Origin: an uncultured Prevotellaceae bacterium
Lineage (GTDB): Bacteria > Bacteroidota > Bacteroidia > Bacteroidales > Bacteroidaceae
Length of the DNA: 64,000 bases
Direction: 5' to 3'
Assembly: GCA_902764705.1 (NCBI GenBank)
Contig: CACWWZ010000006.1
Location: forward strand, 26,176-90,175
A program made the position numbers and the translations under genes. Positions within the stretch are counted from its first letter, which is position 1. Each line of letters starts with the position of its first letter. A model generated the notes under the pieces. That model had not been told where the DNA came from. It searched no databases and saw only the letters and a list, made by a program, of their open reading frames with translations. Shown in pieces: positions 1-7,453 of this stretch.

Positions 1-2
1 GC

Positions 3-146
3 TATATTCCCGTGACTCCTCGCGTACCTATTTTTATTATATATTATACACTTTGGCCAGACGAAGCAGGCGTGTTACAGACATGGCCTGATGTCTATGG
101 ATATGACAAAGTGATGTGGAACCAATTGAAGCCTTTCGTAGAATGA
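3..146 (+). CDS. L,D-transpeptidase family protein, C-terminal end (partial)
   Basis: The 5' part lies outside the window. An open frame enters at base 3 and ends at TGA 144-146, giving 47 residues. The stretch VPIFIIYYTLWPD followed by DVYGYDK resembles the C-terminus of YcbB/YkuD-type L,D-transpeptidases, where a PV-hydrophobic-YxTAW strand is followed by D-[IV]-YG-x-D. Such enzymes cross-link peptidoglycan in the periplasm. The stop codon overlaps the ATG of the following sigma-factor gene (ATGA), so the two are probably translationally coupled. The catalytic Cys/His region is not in view, so the family call rests on the tail alone. Confidence 0.55.
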   Translation, partial: YIPVTPRVPIFIIYYTLWPDEAGVLQTWPDVYGYDKVMWNQLKPFVE

Positions 147-694
147 CAAAACAAGACGAACAATTGTTGATGCAGCAACTGTTGGATCCAGCGAAGCAGC
201 GTAAGGCATTCGAACAGGTAGTACGCGAGTACGGTGAACAGCTTTACTGGCAGATTCGCCGTATGGTACTCATCCATGAGGATGCAGACGACGTATTGCA
301 GAATGTGTTTATCAAGGCCTGGAGTCATTTGGACGATTTCCATCAGGAGTCTCGCCTGTCAACATGGCTTTATCGCATAGCTGTCAATGAAAGCCTCGAT
401 TTTCTGCGCAAACAGAAAAATTCGAGTATGATTCATACGGATGATGTTGAAAGTGGCGTCGCCAATATGCTGGTTGCCGATAACTATTTTGACGGTGACG
501 AAACGGAAGCCATGTTGCAGGAAGCAATCAGCCAACTGCCTGATGTACAGCGTACTGTATTCACTTTACGCTATTACGATGACATGAAATACAGCGAGAT
601 GAGTAGGATACTAAAGACCTCGGAAGGGTCGCTGAAAGCCTCTTATCATATAGCCGTAAAAAAGATTTCTGAATTTTTTAAGCACCGCGATTAA
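143..694 (+). CDS. ECF-type RNA polymerase sigma factor
   Basis: This 183-residue protein has the two-domain layout of extracytoplasmic-function sigma factors. Region 2 lies at about residues 20-95, with DADDVLQNVFIKAW followed by the -10 recognition stretch STWLYRIAVNESLDFLR. Region 4 lies at about 125-180, with LPDVQRTVFTLRYYDDMKYSEM and a helix-turn-helix. ATG 143 is chosen because it overlaps the upstream stop as ATGA; a GTG at 116 in the same frame would add nine residues. The next gene is a small membrane protein, probably its anti-sigma factor, followed by a Spy-like periplasmic protein. This points to envelope-stress control rather than the FecR/SusC type of circuit. Confidence 0.9.
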   Translation: MTKQDEQLLMQQLLDPAKQRKAFEQVVREYGEQLYWQIRRMVLIHEDADDVLQNVFIKAWSHLDDFHQESRLSTWLYRIAVNESLDFLRKQKNSSMIHTDDVESGVANMLVADNYFDGDETEAMLQEAISQLPDVQRTVFTLRYYDDMKYSEMSRILKTSEGSLKASYHIAVKKISEFFKHRD

Positions 695-738
695 ACTTTT
701 TGCCCCAAGTATCGTCATATAGAAAAATAAAGCAAGAT

Positions 739-1119
739 ATGAACTACGAAGAAAAGGAAATGCAAGAACGTTTCGGTAAGGGAAATCCCTTCCGAGTGCC
801 AGAAGGTTATTTTGACCAGCTTACTGACCGAGTGATGGCTCAATTGCCCGAGCGTGAACAGCAGGCAGAGCAGATTTCTTTGTCAGACCGTCACCCGAAG
901 AGTCGTTTGGTGGCTCTTCGTCCTTGGTTCTATGCTGCAGCATGTACGATTGCTGTTGTTGTCATGGGAGTTACTTTCCTTTCCCATGATTCTGCCGAAG
1001 AACAGCCTCTTGCTTCGACCTCGACAACCACCAACACAGAGAGTCAATATATTGATGATGCAGCCGACTATGTAATGCTCGACAATGCCGAGATTTACGC
1101 TTGTTTGGCCGAGAATTAA
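739..1119 (+). CDS. Small single-pass membrane protein, probable anti-sigma factor
   Basis: The protein has 126 residues from ATG 739; an upstream in-frame TTG at 700 is less likely. A cytoplasmic N-terminal segment contains NPFRVPEGYFDQL, a motif I associate with small Bacteroidales proteins encoded after ECF sigma genes. One hydrophobic segment near residues 70-90 (WFYAAACTIAVVVMGVTFL) is followed by a Ser/Thr-rich, acidic periplasmic tail. Its position 44 bp after the sigma gene and its topology suggest it restrains that sigma factor. No zinc-binding anti-sigma motif is visible. The function is inferred from context. Confidence 0.7.
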   Translation: MNYEEKEMQERFGKGNPFRVPEGYFDQLTDRVMAQLPEREQQAEQISLSDRHPKSRLVALRPWFYAAACTIAVVVMGVTFLSHDSAEEQPLASTSTTTNTESQYIDDAADYVMLDNAEIYACLAEN

Positions 1120-1136
1120 CTTATAATTTGAAAGTT

Positions 1137-1607
1137 ATGAAGAAATACACTGTTATTCTATGCTGCTTGCTGATGACGCTCCTGGTTAGCGCTCAGGATC
1201 AGAAAAAGTTCTCTCCGGAGAAATTCCAAGCCGACCTGGAAGACTTCATCGCAAAGGAAGCACATTTTGACCAGCAGGATCGTGCCAAGTATTTCCCTTT
1301 GATGAGGGAGTTACAGGCCAAACAGCGCGGCATATACGCCCGTATGCGTCAGACTGCCAAGCCTGCCGATGATGCCAAATGTGCAGAAGCTATCCGAGAG
1401 TGGGATAAGGCCAATACCGAACTGAAGCAGCTCGACCAGCAGTATCATAAGAAAATGATGCAGGTTGTGTCGCCTTCCAAGGTTTTTGATGCAATTATGG
1501 CCGAGAGCCGTTTCCATCGTAAGATGATGAAAGGCTGGCAAGCCCCTACCGGGCAGTTCACACCAGGGAAGTTCCCGGGTGGACGGCCGAGGGACAGACG
1601 TCGTTAA
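1137..1607 (+). CDS. Spy/CpxP-like periplasmic protein
   Basis: This 156-residue protein begins with a clear signal peptide (MKKYTVILCCLLMTLLVSAQ) at ATG 1137, overlapping the end of the preceding gene. The mature part is helical and charged, with a FSPEKFQADLEDFI start and repeated Lys/Arg/Gln/Glu heptads, like Spy/CpxP and zinc-resistance-associated periplasmic proteins that chaperone envelope proteins. The C-terminus is Gly/Pro/Arg-rich (GGRPRDRRR). It is the third gene of the sigma/anti-sigma set and may be its main target or a modulator. Its last 50 bases overlap the end of nth on the other strand. The Spy/CpxP assignment is by pattern, not by a diagnostic motif. Confidence 0.6.
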   Translation: MKKYTVILCCLLMTLLVSAQDQKKFSPEKFQADLEDFIAKEAHFDQQDRAKYFPLMRELQAKQRGIYARMRQTAKPADDAKCAEAIREWDKANTELKQLDQQYHKKMMQVVSPSKVFDAIMAESRFHRKMMKGWQAPTGQFTPGKFPGGRPRDRRR

Positions 1608-2211
1608 GTCCACACTTCTCACAATGCGGTCGTCGTGACGTGCAGACGTAACGGCCATGGAGTAACAACCAATGATGTGCCCGGGGAATATCTTCCTCGG
1701 GTATGTTTTTGACCAGCACACGCTCTACTTTGTAGGGCGTGTCGTCTTTTTCGGTTACTAGTCCCAGACGGTGGCTCACCCGGAATACATGGGTGTCAAC
1801 AGCCATAGTCGATTTTCCAAAGGCAACGCTCTGTATGACGTTCGCCGTCTTACGGCCCACGCCGGGCAAGTCTAACAGTTGGTTCATGTCCTGTGGCACT
1901 TCACCATCGTGGCGTTCGACCAACATTCTTGCCATCTTTACCAGATGGTCGGCTTTGGAGTTCGGATAGGATACGCTCTTGATGAGTTCCAGCACATCGT
2001 CGACCTCTGCCTGAGCCATGCTGTTGGCATCTGGGTAATGGCGGAAGAGTTCCGGCGTTACTTGGTTGATGCGCTTGTCTGTACACTGGGCACTCAGAAT
2101 GACAGCCACGAGGAGTTGGAAGATACTGCCGAATTCCAGTTCCGTATCAGCCAAGGGCATCTCCTTGCGGAAATAATCCAGTATGCGTTCGTATCTTTCC
2201 TTTCTCGTCAT
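1558..2211 (-). CDS. nth: Endonuclease III
   Basis: This 217-residue base-excision repair DNA glycosylase/AP lyase removes oxidised pyrimidines. The helix-hairpin-helix LPGVGRKTANV carries the catalytic Lys, and the catalytic Asp lies in VDTHV. The C-terminal 4Fe-4S motif is complete (Cys-x6-Cys-x2-Cys-x5-Cys, in CTSRRPHCEKCGLNDVC). ATG 2211 is preferred over a TTG at 2226. The length is normal for the family. The 3' end overlaps the convergent Spy-like gene by 50 bp. Confidence 0.96.
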   Translation of the reverse strand: MTRKERYERILDYFRKEMPLADTELEFGSIFQLLVAVILSAQCTDKRINQVTPELFRHYPDANSMAQAEVDDVLELIKSVSYPNSKADHLVKMARMLVERHDGEVPQDMNQLLDLPGVGRKTANVIQSVAFGKSTMAVDTHVFRVSHRLGLVTEKDDTPYKVERVLVKNIPEEDIPRAHHWLLLHGRYVCTSRRPHCEKCGLNDVCPSAVHPGTSLV

Positions 2212-2240
2212 GGATTCTGTTGTCAATTATCCATAAAATA

Positions 2241-2843
2241 TTACTGCAACTGTTGAAGGCGGGCAATATATTTGCCGATAATGTCGAATTCGAGGTTTAC
2301 TACACTTCCAACCTTGATATCACAGAAGTTCGTATGCTCGAAGGTATAGGGGATGATGGCTACCTGGAAGGTGTTCTGGGTGGGATTGCAAACCGTCAGC
2401 GAGACACCATTGACTGTTACAGAACCCTTGTCGACAGTGAAATAACCGTTACGCGCCATTTCCTTGTCCAGTTTATATTCAAAGGTGAAGTACGTGCTGC
2501 CGTCAGCATCTTCGACGGCGGTACAACGGGCTGTCTCATCCACATGCCCTTGTACGATGTGTCCGTCCAGCCGGCCGTTCATTAGCATGGAACGTTCCAC
2601 ATTTACCTTGTCGCCAACCTGTAACAAACCCAGATTCGAACGGTCCAGCGTTTCTTTCATCGCCGTCACCGTGTATGTTCCGTCTTCTATCTTGACAACT
2701 GTCAGGCACACACCATTATGAGCCACGCTCTGGTCAATGCCCAGCTCGTCGACAAATGAGCAACGCAGTGTGAAGTCAATATTCTCCCTGTCTTTCTTGA
2801 TGGCTACAACCGTAGCAAACTCTTCGATGATTCCAGAAAACAT
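2241..2843 (-). CDS. ribE: Riboflavin synthase, alpha subunit
   Basis: This 200-residue enzyme dismutates two 6,7-dimethyl-8-ribityllumazine molecules to riboflavin. The N-terminal MFSGIIEE and the two related lumazine-binding barrels are visible: GVCLTV in the first (about residues 35-95), and HIVQGHVDETARC plus GVSLTV in the second. ATG 2843 gives the typical MFSGIIEE start; a longer frame to 2870 is unlikely. It is monocistronic here, with no other rib genes nearby. I looked upstream for an FMN riboswitch and did not see one. Confidence 0.96.
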   Translation of the reverse strand: MFSGIIEEFATVVAIKKDRENIDFTLRCSFVDELGIDQSVAHNGVCLTVVKIEDGTYTVTAMKETLDRSNLGLLQVGDKVNVERSMLMNGRLDGHIVQGHVDETARCTAVEDADGSTYFTFEYKLDKEMARNGYFTVDKGSVTVNGVSLTVCNPTQNTFQVAIIPYTFEHTNFCDIKVGSVVNLEFDIIGKYIARLQQLQ

Positions 2844-2879
2844 AATATAAATATATTGAACGTTGAACACTTATTATGA

Positions 2880-2945
2880 TTAAGAATTAAGAGTTAAGAA
2901 AATAACCTCTGCAGCGGTAGCAAATTCTTCATTCTTAATTCTTAA
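2880..2945. repeat. Heptanucleotide-period tracts between ribE and the small RNA
   Basis: Two tracts face each other as inverted repeats. At 2880-2900 the units are TTAAGAA, TTAAGAG, TTAAGAA. At 2925-2945 they are TTCTTCA, TTCTTAA, TTCTTAA. The second is preceded by an 18-mer, 2914-2931, that recurs exactly at 61161-61178 inside a coding gene. Confidence 0.8.
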
Positions 2946-2954
2946 TTAAAAAAA

Positions 2955-3147
2955 GGGGTCGCCCAGTGATGTGATGAAAACTCCTTTGTTAAAAGATTCG
3001 AGCGCTCTCTGTCTTTGTAATCCACCGGCCTTTCGGCTTCCTGCTTGCACAGGATCATGGCCCGCCATTGACAAGAGAAGTCAACTCAGTTTTCGATGTA
3101 ATTTGATGAGTATCCCGATCGAACCGGCACGACCCCCGTTTTTCTAT
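2955..3147 (-). ncRNA. ssrS: Structured small RNA, candidate 6S RNA (Bacteroidales type)
   Basis: A strong promoter on the minus strand (TTTG, 19 nt, TATCTTTG) would start a transcript near 3148, with no open frame of note. The transcript's 5' part contains GGGGTCG (complement of 3131-3137) and its 3' end contains CGACCCC (complement of 2955-2961), which pair perfectly. The 3' copy is followed at once by seven T (complement of 2948-2954), as in a terminator. Inside are local hairpins such as GCCGAAAGGC and CCTGTGCAAGCAGG. A free-standing RNA of about 190 nt with paired ends and an open middle fits 6S RNA, which binds the RNA polymerase holoenzyme. I cannot confirm the family by alignment. A tRNA, tmRNA, RNase P or SRP RNA fits less well. 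Confidence 0.55.
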
Positions 3148-3150
3148 TTC

Positions 3151-3187
3151 TGCCACAAAGATAAGAAGAAAAGACGAAATCGCAAAA
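3151..3187 (-). promoter_or_regulatory. Promoter of the 6S-like RNA
   Basis: On the minus strand TTTG is followed after exactly 19 nt by TATCTTTG (complement of 3156-3163). This is the Bacteroidota -33/-7 consensus at consensus spacing. Confidence 0.7.
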
Positions 3188-3235
3188 TAAATTAGGATTA
3201 TTTTGCGATTTCTCTTACCTCTTAATTCTAAAATC

Positions 3236-4828
3236 TTAATTCTCTTTGTTCGCTACAGCGGCCTGCTCGATGGGCAGACACTTCTTGTAGTTCTCGATAT
3301 ACTTCTCGAAGCCGGCCACGTCCTCGGCAGTGGGAGCGATGCTGACGCCCGTGTTGCCTGCGAAGACAACCTCCTCCAGATAGTCGGCGAGGTTCTTGCC
3401 ATTCTTGTTGATCAGATAGCCAGCCAGCAGGGCGATACCCCATGCACCGCCTTCGCCAGCTGTCTCCATCACGCTGATGGGGCTGTTGAGTGCAGCAGCC
3501 AACATGCGCTGACCGACGCCGGCGGTCTTGAAGTAACCACCGTGACCGGTAATGCGATCCACCTTGATCTTCTCGTCTTTGAACAGGATGTCGTTTCCAA
3601 TCTTCAGCACACCGATAGCACCGTAGAGGTTGGCACGCATGAAGTTAGCCAGGTTGAACTTGTCGTTGGCAGAGCGCACGAAGAGGGGACGACCGTCAGC
3701 CAGTCCGGTAACGGGCTCGCCACTCACGTAGTTGTAGGCCATCAGACCACCGCAGTCGGTGTCGCCCTCAAGGGCCTTGTTGAACAGCTTGCCGTAGAGC
3801 TCGTTCATATCTACGGGTACGCCCAGCAGCTGCTGATACTCCTTGAAGAGACCCACCCAAGCGTTGATATCGCTGGTGCAGTTGTTGCAGTGCACCATTG
3901 CTACGAGCGAGCCGTCGGGCGTGGTCACCATGTCAATCATTTCGTAGGGCTTACTCAGCGGTTTCTCCAATACGATCATCGAGAAAGAAGAAGTTCCTGC
4001 AGAAACGTTACCTGTGCGCTGCTTCACTGCGTTGGTGGCTACCATACCTGTGCCAGCGTCACCCTCAGGAGGACAAACGGGGCAGCCGGGCTTCAGGTTG
4101 CCGCTCACGTCGAGCTTCTTAGCACCCTCAGCGGTCAGCACACCAGCAGCTTCGCCGGCGTTCAGGCTCTTGGGCAGAATGTCCAGCAGCTTCCATGAGT
4201 ATCCCTTCGGAGCGATGAGCTTGTCGAACTTCTCGACCATCGTGGCGTCGTAGGTCTTCGTGGCGGGGTCAACAGGAATCATACCCGAGGCATCGCCCAC
4301 GCCGAGCACGAACTCGCCGGTGACCTGCCAGTGCACATAGCCAGCCAGCGTCGTCAGGTACTTGATGTCCTTCACATGCTCGTCACCATTGAGGATGCAT
4401 TGGTACAGGTGCGAGATAGACCAACGCAAGGGAATATTGTAGTTGAACAGCTTGCTCAGTTCTGCAGCGGCTTTACCCGTGTTGGTATTACGCCATGTGC
4501 GGAACGGCACCAGAATCTCCTGCTTGTCGTTAAATGCCATGTAGCCGTGCATCATGGCAGAGAAACCGATGGCTGCCAGCGACTCAATCTCGCAGTCGTA
4601 CTGCTTCTTCACGTCCTTGCGCAGGTCGGCGTAGCAGTCCTGGAGGCCTTTCCAAATGATGTCAATGCTGTAGGTCCACAATCCGTCGACCAATTGGTTC
4701 TCCCACTCGAAAGCGCCCTGGGCGATGGGTTTGTTGTCCTGGTCGATGAGCACGGCCTTGATACGTGTGGAACCGAATTCGATTCCGAGGATGGCCTTTC
4801 CGGCCTCGATGGTTTGCTTTGCTGTCAT
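3236..4828 (-). CDS. FGGY-family carbohydrate kinase, probable L-ribulokinase
   Basis: This 530-residue kinase has the FGGY fold: an N-terminal phosphate-binding strand GIEFGSTRIKAVLID at about residues 14-28, and a C-terminal ATP-binding half with the TGHGGYFKT and AGEGGAWGIALLAGY segments. In arabinose clusters of Bacteroides an FGGY kinase not closely related to E. coli AraB phosphorylates L-ribulose, and this gene sits near araA and araD, so L-ribulokinase is the best inference. Xylulokinase is the alternative. It is separated from the ara operon by two unrelated genes on the other strand and has its own promoter. Confidence 0.8.
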   Translation of the reverse strand: MTAKQTIEAGKAILGIEFGSTRIKAVLIDQDNKPIAQGAFEWENQLVDGLWTYSIDIIWKGLQDCYADLRKDVKKQYDCEIESLAAIGFSAMMHGYMAFNDKQEILVPFRTWRNTNTGKAAAELSKLFNYNIPLRWSISHLYQCILNGDEHVKDIKYLTTLAGYVHWQVTGEFVLGVGDASGMIPVDPATKTYDATMVEKFDKLIAPKGYSWKLLDILPKSLNAGEAAGVLTAEGAKKLDVSGNLKPGCPVCPPEGDAGTGMVATNAVKQRTGNVSAGTSSFSMIVLEKPLSKPYEMIDMVTTPDGSLVAMVHCNNCTSDINAWVGLFKEYQQLLGVPVDMNELYGKLFNKALEGDTDCGGLMAYNYVSGEPVTGLADGRPLFVRSANDKFNLANFMRANLYGAIGVLKIGNDILFKDEKIKVDRITGHGGYFKTAGVGQRMLAAALNSPISVMETAGEGGAWGIALLAGYLINKNGKNLADYLEEVVFAGNTGVSIAPTAEDVAGFEKYIENYKKCLPIEQAAVANKEN

Positions 4829-4859
4829 AATTCTTTTGCTTTAAGTTAAATTTTGTCTG

Positions 4860-4891
4860 CAAAGATACTTCTTTTTCTTTTAACCGCCAAA
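4860..4891 (-). promoter_or_regulatory. Promoter of the FGGY kinase
   Basis: On the minus strand TTTG (complement of 4888-4891), 20 nt, then TATCTTTG (complement of 4860-4867). It lies about 30 bp before the start codon. Confidence 0.7.
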
Positions 4892-4952
4892 CATTTCGCC
4901 TTAATATATAAAAAAGGTGTGGGCAAGTGAGCGCAAATATAAATAAATTCCG

Positions 4953-4960
4953 TACCTTTG
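4953..4960 (+). promoter_or_regulatory. -7 element for the SpoIIE-type phosphatase gene
   Basis: TACCTTTG followed by CAGCAG, about 60 bp before the gene. The -33 box is poor. Confidence 0.5.
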
Positions 4961-5018
4961 CAGCAGATACATGGTCGCTAATCGGTAACACCGGCGAGTA
5001 TCGACAGGTTAATAACTA

Positions 5019-7169
5019 ATGAGCATTATGGCGATGAAGAAAATTGTAAAACGAATAATATGGTGTGTTGTCGGCATACTGGCAACGCCCGTGGTGCTGT
5101 GGTTGGTAATGGAAGGCCTCTTCGCAGTAGCACCGGAGTTTACAGAAAAGAAAATTGCACCAGTAGTCATGAATCTATTTATGGACTACGATGATTATCT
5201 TGAAGAAGAAGAAGCCACTGATCCTATCTTTGAGGCTCTGTCCGCCAAGGACTATCCCAGGGCAATAGCGCTATGTGACAGTTTACAGGAAGTAAAGCCT
5301 CGGTTTGAGACCATTTTTCTTTATTTCAAGAGCAACGCCTATATGGCACTTGGGCAAGAAAAGGCATACGAGTTTTGGATAAAGAAAACGATAGAGTCTT
5401 ATCAAGGCGGCAATAATGGAGTAACCGCATATCTTTCAGGCTCATTAGGGTATGCCACGAGACTTCGTGACAAGGGCGACTACGAAGGCTCCATCAAGGT
5501 CATCCTTCCTGCGCTCGATGTGATGGAACAGCATGCTGACGACCATTTCAATCTCATGATTCCAAAGAGTAAGCCTGTTGAACTCAATGGCATCATGGCA
5601 AGCGACCTTGTGGCACTGGGTAAGACCGACGAGGCAGAGAAAATCTTCCAGACTGCCATCAATAGTTATATTAATGCCGCCAAGTTCCTGGAGATCGATT
5701 ACGAGACGAAGACGGATACCAGCTATTACTACACTGCCGTCGAACTGGACCTTGAGGCAGCCAAGGCATATATCAAGGCCATGGAATACGATAGGGCGCA
5801 GCAGTGGTTGGAGAAGGCGAAACAGACCATCTCAGAGAGTGAGCAATATACGGACTCGTTAAGAAAGAATAGAGATGCTTTCCTGTTTGACATCCACATG
5901 ATGGAGGCGCTCGTTCTCATACACCAAGGCAAGGCAGCTGAAGCCGAGCGGGCGTATGCAGCATGTTTAGAGAAGAAGCAAGCCAACAACCCTTCGACTA
6001 TCAACATGCGCCTGCAATATCTCAAGGCTGCCCGTCGCTATCAGGACATCCCCGCCCTGTTCCACCAGTTTGACAGCCTGCTCGTCAAGCGCGACGTGGC
6101 TATGAATATCGATAACATCAGCCAGATACTCGCACCACAATATACCGCCTACCGGGGCATGGGCCAGACGGCTCAGGCACTGATGATGGCCGACAGCATC
6201 ACGCAGGTACTCGACAGTGCCATTATCGCCACGCGTAACGATAATGCCGCAGAACTGGCGACCATCTACGAGACTCAGAAGAAGGAGGCCCAGATCAGCG
6301 AACAGAATAGCGCCTTGAGCATCATGCGCCTGATGTGGATTATCGCCATACTGGTTGTAGGCATCTTCATCTACGTGGGATATACCACTCTGAGAAGACG
6401 CTCGGAGCGGCGCATGGCCGAGATGCGGGCTGCACAGGAAAGGATAGAGAACGAACTGAAGATAGCCCGCGACATCCAGATGTCGATGGTGCCCAGCACA
6501 TTCCCTGAGCGCGAGGGGCTCGACATGTACGCCTCGATGACCCCCGCCAAGGAGGTGGGCGGCGACCTGTACGGCTACGTGCTGGAGGATGATAAACTCT
6601 ACTTCGCGCTGGGCGACGTCAGCGGCAAGGGCGTGCCTGCCTCGCTGTTCATGGCACAGGCCACGCGCCTCTTCATGACGCTGGCGAAGCAGGGCATGAT
6701 GCCGGCGGAAATCTGTACCCGCATGAACGACGCCCTGAGTGGCGAAGACAACGAGAACGGCATGTTCGTCACCTTCTTCCTCGGACTCGTCGACCTGACG
6801 ACAGGACATCTCGACTTCTGCAACGCCGGTCATAACCCTCCCATAATCGGAGGCGGTGAGAATCACGGCGACTTCCTCGACATGCTGCCCAATGCGCCCA
6901 TCGGCCTATGGCCAGGACTGGAGTACGAGGGCGAGGAGATAGACAGCATCAAAGGCCGGACGCTCTTCATCTACACTGACGGACTGAACGAGGCCGAGAA
7001 CACGGCACAGGAACAGTTCGGCGACGACCATCTGCTCGCCATCCTCCGTAACACCCGCTTCGCCAATGCCCGTCAGGTGATTGAGACACTGGCGGACGAA
7101 GTCAGCTGCCACCGTAACGGCGCCGAGCCGAACGACGACCTGACGATGATGTGCCTGTGTTTGGCGTAG
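5019..7169 (+). CDS. TPR-containing membrane protein with SpoIIE-type PP2C phosphatase domain
   Basis: This 716-residue protein has an N-terminal membrane anchor (about residues 10-35), a long helical TPR-like sensor region (about 55-410), a second membrane helix (MWIIAILVVGIFIYVGY, about 442-458), a short coiled linker and a C-terminal PP2C/SpoIIE domain. The phosphatase domain shows IARDIQMSMVP, GGDLYG, GDVSGKGVPASLFMA, CNAGHNPP, YTDGLNEA and a final DDLTMM, so the metal-binding acidic residues are present. Such proteins usually dephosphorylate an anti-sigma-antagonist; no partner gene is in the window. MSIMAMKK offers ATGs at 5019, 5028 and 5034. Codon choice is clearly more GC-rich in the second half than in the first. 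Confidence 0.85.
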   Translation: MSIMAMKKIVKRIIWCVVGILATPVVLWLVMEGLFAVAPEFTEKKIAPVVMNLFMDYDDYLEEEEATDPIFEALSAKDYPRAIALCDSLQEVKPRFETIFLYFKSNAYMALGQEKAYEFWIKKTIESYQGGNNGVTAYLSGSLGYATRLRDKGDYEGSIKVILPALDVMEQHADDHFNLMIPKSKPVELNGIMASDLVALGKTDEAEKIFQTAINSYINAAKFLEIDYETKTDTSYYYTAVELDLEAAKAYIKAMEYDRAQQWLEKAKQTISESEQYTDSLRKNRDAFLFDIHMMEALVLIHQGKAAEAERAYAACLEKKQANNPSTINMRLQYLKAARRYQDIPALFHQFDSLLVKRDVAMNIDNISQILAPQYTAYRGMGQTAQALMMADSITQVLDSAIIATRNDNAAELATIYETQKKEAQISEQNSALSIMRLMWIIAILVVGIFIYVGYTTLRRRSERRMAEMRAAQERIENELKIARDIQMSMVPSTFPEREGLDMYASMTPAKEVGGDLYGYVLEDDKLYFALGDVSGKGVPASLFMAQATRLFMTLAKQGMMPAEICTRMNDALSGEDNENGMFVTFFLGLVDLTTGHLDFCNAGHNPPIIGGGENHGDFLDMLPNAPIGLWPGLEYEGEEIDSIKGRTLFIYTDGLNEAENTAQEQFGDDHLLAILRNTRFANARQVIETLADEVSCHRNGAEPNDDLTMMCLCLA

Positions 7170-7212
7170 TCGTGCGGACAGGCGGCCGTTTAGGAAGGCA
7201 TAAGCTGAAATG

Positions 7213-7320
7213 TTGCGAGCCTCATCCTAAAAGTTCGCGAGCCCCGTCCTAAAAGTTCGCGAGCCCCGTCCTAAAAGTTCGCGAGGTACGGGATAAAAGT
7301 TCGCGAGGCGGTATGTAAAG
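7213..7320. repeat. Five tandem 21-22 bp units
   Basis: Units at 7213-7233, 7234-7255, 7256-7277, 7278-7299 and 7300-7320 follow the pattern TTCGCGAG-x8-TAAAAG. The second and third are identical. They fill the gap between the phosphatase and HU-related genes. Confidence 0.9.
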
Positions 7321-7404
7321 TTAAATCTGCGCCTATGATTGTTAAATCAATGGCATTGATTAATAAATCCAAGGCATTGATTGATAAATCCAAGCCAATG
7401 ATTT
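7321..7404. repeat. Four tandem 21 bp units
   Basis: Immediately after the first array, four 21-bp units (7321-7341, 7342-7362, 7363-7383, 7384-7404) follow the pattern ATAAATCCAAGGCATTGATT. The -33 box of the next gene begins in the last unit. Confidence 0.85.
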
Positions 7405-7433
7405 GGTTTTTCCAGGGATTGTTATTATCTTTG
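7402..7433 (+). promoter_or_regulatory. Promoter of the HU-related gene
   Basis: TTTG at 7402-7405, 20 nt, TATCTTTG at 7426-7433. The upstream half overlaps the last repeat unit. Confidence 0.75.
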
Positions 7434-7453
7434 CAGCATAAACGGTTAAAACT

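Noticed and set aside
700-738. N-terminal extension of the anti-sigma-like protein from a TTG codon
   Set aside because: The ATG at 739 gives the conserved MNYEEKEM start; the extension has no conserved motif.
2844-2955. FMN riboswitch upstream of ribE
   Set aside because: The conserved RFN segments were looked for and not found; only heptad tracts occupy the space.
2955-3147. tRNA gene
   Set aside because: A T-loop-like GGTTCGATC is present on the minus strand, but its flanks do not form a T-stem, and no acceptor or anticodon arm can be drawn. The end pairing fits a longer structured RNA better.
7213-7404. CRISPR array
   Set aside because: The units are directly tandem with no unique spacers, the unit is only 21-22 bp, and no cas genes are near.
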